Source of the DNA: Lachnospiraceae bacterium | GTDB lineage: Bacteria > Bacillota > Clostridia > Lachnospirales > Lachnospiraceae | Assembly: GCA_900755865.1 (NCBI GenBank) | Contig: CAAEHZ010000588.1 | Coordinates: 1-7,698 of the forward strand | Length of the DNA: 7,698 nt | Reading direction: 5' to 3' | Shown: one piece after another, positions 5,855 to 7,698 of the stretch | Position numbering within the stretch: position 1 is the first letter of the stretch | Layout of the letters: every line of letters begins with the position of its first letter | The notes under the pieces: model-generated | What the model was told of the DNA's origin: nothing | Database searches by the model: none | The model's input: only the letters and a program-made list of their open reading frames with translations | Program-made: the position numbers and the translations under genes

Positions 5855-6955
5855 ATGAAAACGCTTACCTGTGGCTTTATCGGACTTGGTCTGATTGGCG
5901 GTTCCATCGCCAGAGCTCTGAAAAAATATGATTACAATATCAAGGTGATTGCCTATGATGTCAACCGGGATGCACTCAGCGCCGCTGTTTCCGCAGGTAT
6001 TGCCGACAGCACCACCCGTCAGATTGATGATACCTTTTCCAACTGTGATTATCTTTTTTTATGCGCGCCGGTTCAGAAAAATGACAGTAATCTGGCAGCC
6101 GTAAAAAAAATTATTTCCTCCTCCTGTATTCTGACAGATGTGGGCAGTGTCAAGACAACCATCCACGAAGCGGTACGGGCTGCGGGACTGGAAAACCAGT
6201 TTATCGGCGGACATCCCATGGCGGGAAGCGAGCGGGTGGGCTTTGTCAATTCCAGGGCTTCCCTGCTGGAAAATGCCTATTATATCCTGACTCCCTCTCC
6301 GGGTATTTCCTCCGGACAGGTGGATGCTTTTAAAACGCTGATTACCGGTATGGGAGCGATTCCCCTTGTTCTGGACTATAAGCAGCACGATTATGTCACA
6401 GCCGCAGTCAGCCATCTGCCCCATGTGATTGCCTCCTCTCTGGTGCATCTGGTAGAGGACAGCGATTCCAAAGATGGCATCATGAAAATGATTGCCGCCG
6501 GAGGCTTTAAGGACATTACAAGAATCGCCTCCTCTTCCGCCGCCATGTGGCAGCAGATTTGCCTGACAAACACGGAAAATATTGTTGCCCTTCTGGACAG
6601 CTATATGGACGCATTGGGGAAAATAAGAACGGAGCTGGTAAACCGGGAATCCGATGCCATCTATGATTTTTTTGACGGTGCCAGAATTTACAGGGATTCC
6701 TTTATCAACGCTTCCAGCGGCCCCATCAAAAGAGCCTACTGTATCCATGTGGATATTGCAGACAAGGCCGGTGCCCTGGCACACATTGTCACCATGCTTG
6801 CCGGAAACAATATCAGTATTAAAAATGTGGAAATTACCCATAACAGAGAATCCGAGGACGGTGTCCTCAGAGTAGAATTTTATGAAGAAGGCAGCATGAA
6901 TGCTGCCATAGAGCTTCTGCAAAAGGAAGATTATCACCTATATCTTCTGGGCTGA
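5855..6955 (+). CDS. tyrA: Prephenate dehydrogenase with C-terminal ACT domain
   Basis: Oxidatively decarboxylates prephenate to 4-hydroxyphenylpyruvate, the step toward tyrosine, in the cytoplasm. With the ATG at 5855 it has 366 aa, close to Bacillus-type TyrA. The N-terminal Rossmann fold shows GLGLIGGS at 10-17 and an Asp (D35) at the end of the second strand, which favours NAD+ over NADP+. TDVGSVK (94-100) and GGHPMAGSE (118-126, with the likely catalytic His120) are family signatures, followed by SHLPH at 186-190 in the helical dimer domain. Residues 294-366 form an ACT domain, which in this family commonly mediates feedback by tyrosine or other aromatic amino acids. No chorismate mutase domain is fused. 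No other aromatic-pathway gene is in the window; tyrA is divergent from the EF-G-like gene and has its own promoter. A start at 5807 would add 16 residues without family support. Its last 22 bp overlap the convergent VanZ-like gene. Confidence 0.96.
   Translation: MKTLTCGFIGLGLIGGSIARALKKYDYNIKVIAYDVNRDALSAAVSAGIADSTTRQIDDTFSNCDYLFLCAPVQKNDSNLAAVKKIISSSCILTDVGSVKTTIHEAVRAAGLENQFIGGHPMAGSERVGFVNSRASLLENAYYILTPSPGISSGQVDAFKTLITGMGAIPLVLDYKQHDYVTAAVSHLPHVIASSLVHLVEDSDSKDGIMKMIAAGGFKDITRIASSSAAMWQQICLTNTENIVALLDSYMDALGKIRTELVNRESDAIYDFFDGARIYRDSFINASSGPIKRAYCIHVDIADKAGALAHIVTMLAGNNISIKNVEITHNRESEDGVLRVEFYEEGSMNAAIELLQKEDYHLYLLG
6854..6907. repeat. Two perfect inverted repeats inside the tyrA 3' end
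   Basis: GAGGAC-GGT-GTCCTC (6854-6868) and GGCAGCAT-GA-ATGCTGCC (6890-6907, with arms 6890-6897 and 6900-6907) lie 21 bp apart in the ACT-domain codons. On the - strand the second is followed by TTCTTC, a poor U-tract. It could weakly terminate the convergent VanZ-like transcript, which has no other visible terminator. Coincidence of codon use is a serious alternative. Confidence 0.35.
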
Positions 6956-7434
6956 TTCTCCCTGCTTTTCTTTCTTCCTTTGATAATCAGAGTAAGAAGC
7001 ACAATGCCGCAAATGCCGCCGCAGGTATCCAGCAGTACATCCTTTATGCTGGCATATCTGCCCGGCACAAAGTATTGATGCCATTCATCCACCGCCGCGG
7101 AAAGAAACACCCAAAGCGTGGCAATCAGATATTTCTTTTTTCCCATTACCCACTGATAAACAATGCTGAAAATTAAAATGCCCATACAGGCATATTCTGA
7201 AAAATGCGCCAGCTTCCTGAGCGGATGCTCAAAAAACATTGCCGCACTCTCCACCGCCGTATTCTCCCAGTGTTTTCCGGATATGGTATTCAGGATTTCC
7301 ACGCATTTTTCCGAAAGCTGCATGCTGACGAAGCCGGACTGCTCGCCGTTCTGTGCGGAAAATCCGAAAATAACAAGATACAGTGCCAACAGTAAAACTG
7401 CCGCCGGCACTGTTATCAGAATCTTTCTTTTCAC
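6934..7434 (-). CDS. VanZ-family membrane protein
   Basis: A small integral membrane protein of 166 aa with about four predicted membrane helices (about 5-25, 82-96, 101-116 and 133-152). VanZ-family signatures are present in order: FSAQNGEQS (25-33), RKLAHFSEY (73-81), DEWHQYFVPGR (116-126), and the Asp residues D132 and D136 before the last helix. The tail is strongly basic and should be cytoplasmic. VanZ itself confers low-level teicoplanin resistance, but most chromosomal family members have no known function, and nothing here (no vanHAX, vanS or vanR) links this one to glycopeptide resistance. The start is a GTG at 7434; the nearest strong Shine-Dalgarno (AGGGGG, complement of 7446-7451) is 11 bases away, longer than usual, with a closer GGG 5 bases away. 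It lies 18 bp after queA and is probably co-transcribed. Its 3' end overlaps tyrA by 22 bp. Confidence 0.9.
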   Translation of the reverse strand: MKRKILITVPAAVLLLALYLVIFGFSAQNGEQSGFVSMQLSEKCVEILNTISGKHWENTAVESAAMFFEHPLRKLAHFSEYACMGILIFSIVYQWVMGKKKYLIATLWVFLSAAVDEWHQYFVPGRYASIKDVLLDTCGGICGIVLLTLIIKGRKKSRENQPRRYR

Positions 7435-7452
7435 TTTTACCCGATCCCCCTG

Positions 7453-7698
7453 TCATTGTATAAACATCGCATCCCCGAAGCTAAAGAAGCGGTACCGTTC
7501 CTGAATTGCCTCCTCATAGGCACGCAGCACATGCTCCCTGCCCGCCAGCGCGGAAACCAGCATCACCAGCGTGGATTCCGGCAGATGGAAATTGGTAATC
7601 AGGGCATCCAGCACCTTAAAGCGGTATCCGGGGTAGATAAAGATTTCCGTATCCCCGCTGCCCGCATGGACTACGCCATTTTCATCCCCGGCGCTCTC
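7453..7698 (-). CDS. queA: tRNA preQ1(34) S-adenosylmethionine ribosyltransferase-isomerase, C-terminal part
   Basis: Only the last 81 codons and the TGA (complement of 7453-7455) are in the window; the gene continues past the right edge. The translated part shows the conserved C-terminal run of Que[13 protein letters not shown], then [13 protein letters not shown], then LVSALAGRE, and the terminal [12 protein letters not shown]. QueA transfers and isomerises the ribose of S-adenosylmethionine onto preQ1 at the wobble base of tRNAs for Asp, Asn, His and Tyr, forming epoxyqueuosine. The family is about 340 aa, so roughly three quarters of the protein lies outside. Nothing in the visible part looks broken. 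The VanZ-like gene starts 18 bp downstream, so the two probably share a transcript. Confidence 0.96.
   Translation of the reverse strand, partial: ESAGDENGVVHAGSGDTEIFIYPGYRFKVLDALITNFHLPESTLVMLVSALAGREHVLRAYEEAIQERYRFFSFGDAMFIQ

Noticed and set aside
6059..6937. 292-codon - strand open frame antisense to tyrA
   Set aside because: tyrA has full family motifs over this stretch; the antisense frame has none and shows shadow-like composition.
6934..7434. Glycopeptide resistance gene (VanZ)
   Set aside because: Only family membership is supported; no other van genes are present, and chromosomal VanZ-like proteins are common in Clostridia.
7229..7456. 75-codon - strand frame starting in the queA stop overlap (ATGA)
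   Set aside because: The ATGA overlap with queA is tempting, but the frame lies within the VanZ-like gene, whose motifs are clear in the other frame, and its product has no recognisable features.

Overview
The window looks like ordinary chromosome from a Gram-positive anaerobe of the class Clostridia, most likely a Lachnospiraceae-type gut bacterium. This rests on the style of the LeuRS, EF-G-like and TyrA-ACT proteins, the strong AGGAGG-type ribosome binding sites, moderate GC content, and sigma-A-like promoters with 17-bp spacers. There is no mobile element, CRISPR array, rRNA, tRNA or obvious horizontally acquired island. The genus assignment is an impression from protein style, not a computed result.

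Layout from left to right. Positions 1-129 hold the terminator of an upstream gene outside the window. Next comes a translationally coupled pair of small unrecognised genes on the + strand (130-609 and 618-905), one with a very Met-rich helix. They converge on leuS (leucyl-tRNA synthetase, - strand, 956-3367), and the leuS terminator hairpin folds inside the 3' end of the second small gene. Upstream of leuS is a short leader with a near-consensus promoter, an intrinsic terminator and a competing helix. It is preceded by an EF-G-like GTPase gene (- strand, 3531-5624). A divergent promoter region (about 5625-5854) separates that gene from tyrA (prephenate dehydrogenase with ACT domain, + strand, 5855-6955). 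TyrA overlaps by 22 bp the end of a convergent VanZ-family membrane protein gene (- strand, 6934-7434). That gene lies 18 bp downstream of queA, of which only the last 81 codons are in the window (7453-7698).

Functionally the window is dominated by translation and tRNA biology: LeuRS charges tRNA-Leu, the EF-G paralogue is a ribosome-associated GTPase, and QueA acts in tRNA queuosine synthesis. TyrA makes the tyrosine precursor and is probably feedback-controlled through its ACT domain. Three starts are revised from the longest open frame on ribosome-binding-site evidence: the second small gene at 618, the EF-G-like gene at 5624, and tyrA at 5855.

I found no clear new multi-gene system. The best leads are the compact leuS leader with mutually exclusive helices and no T-box sequence, the EF-G paralogue whose key GTPase residues are substituted, and the pair of small proteins that appear to share a helical module.
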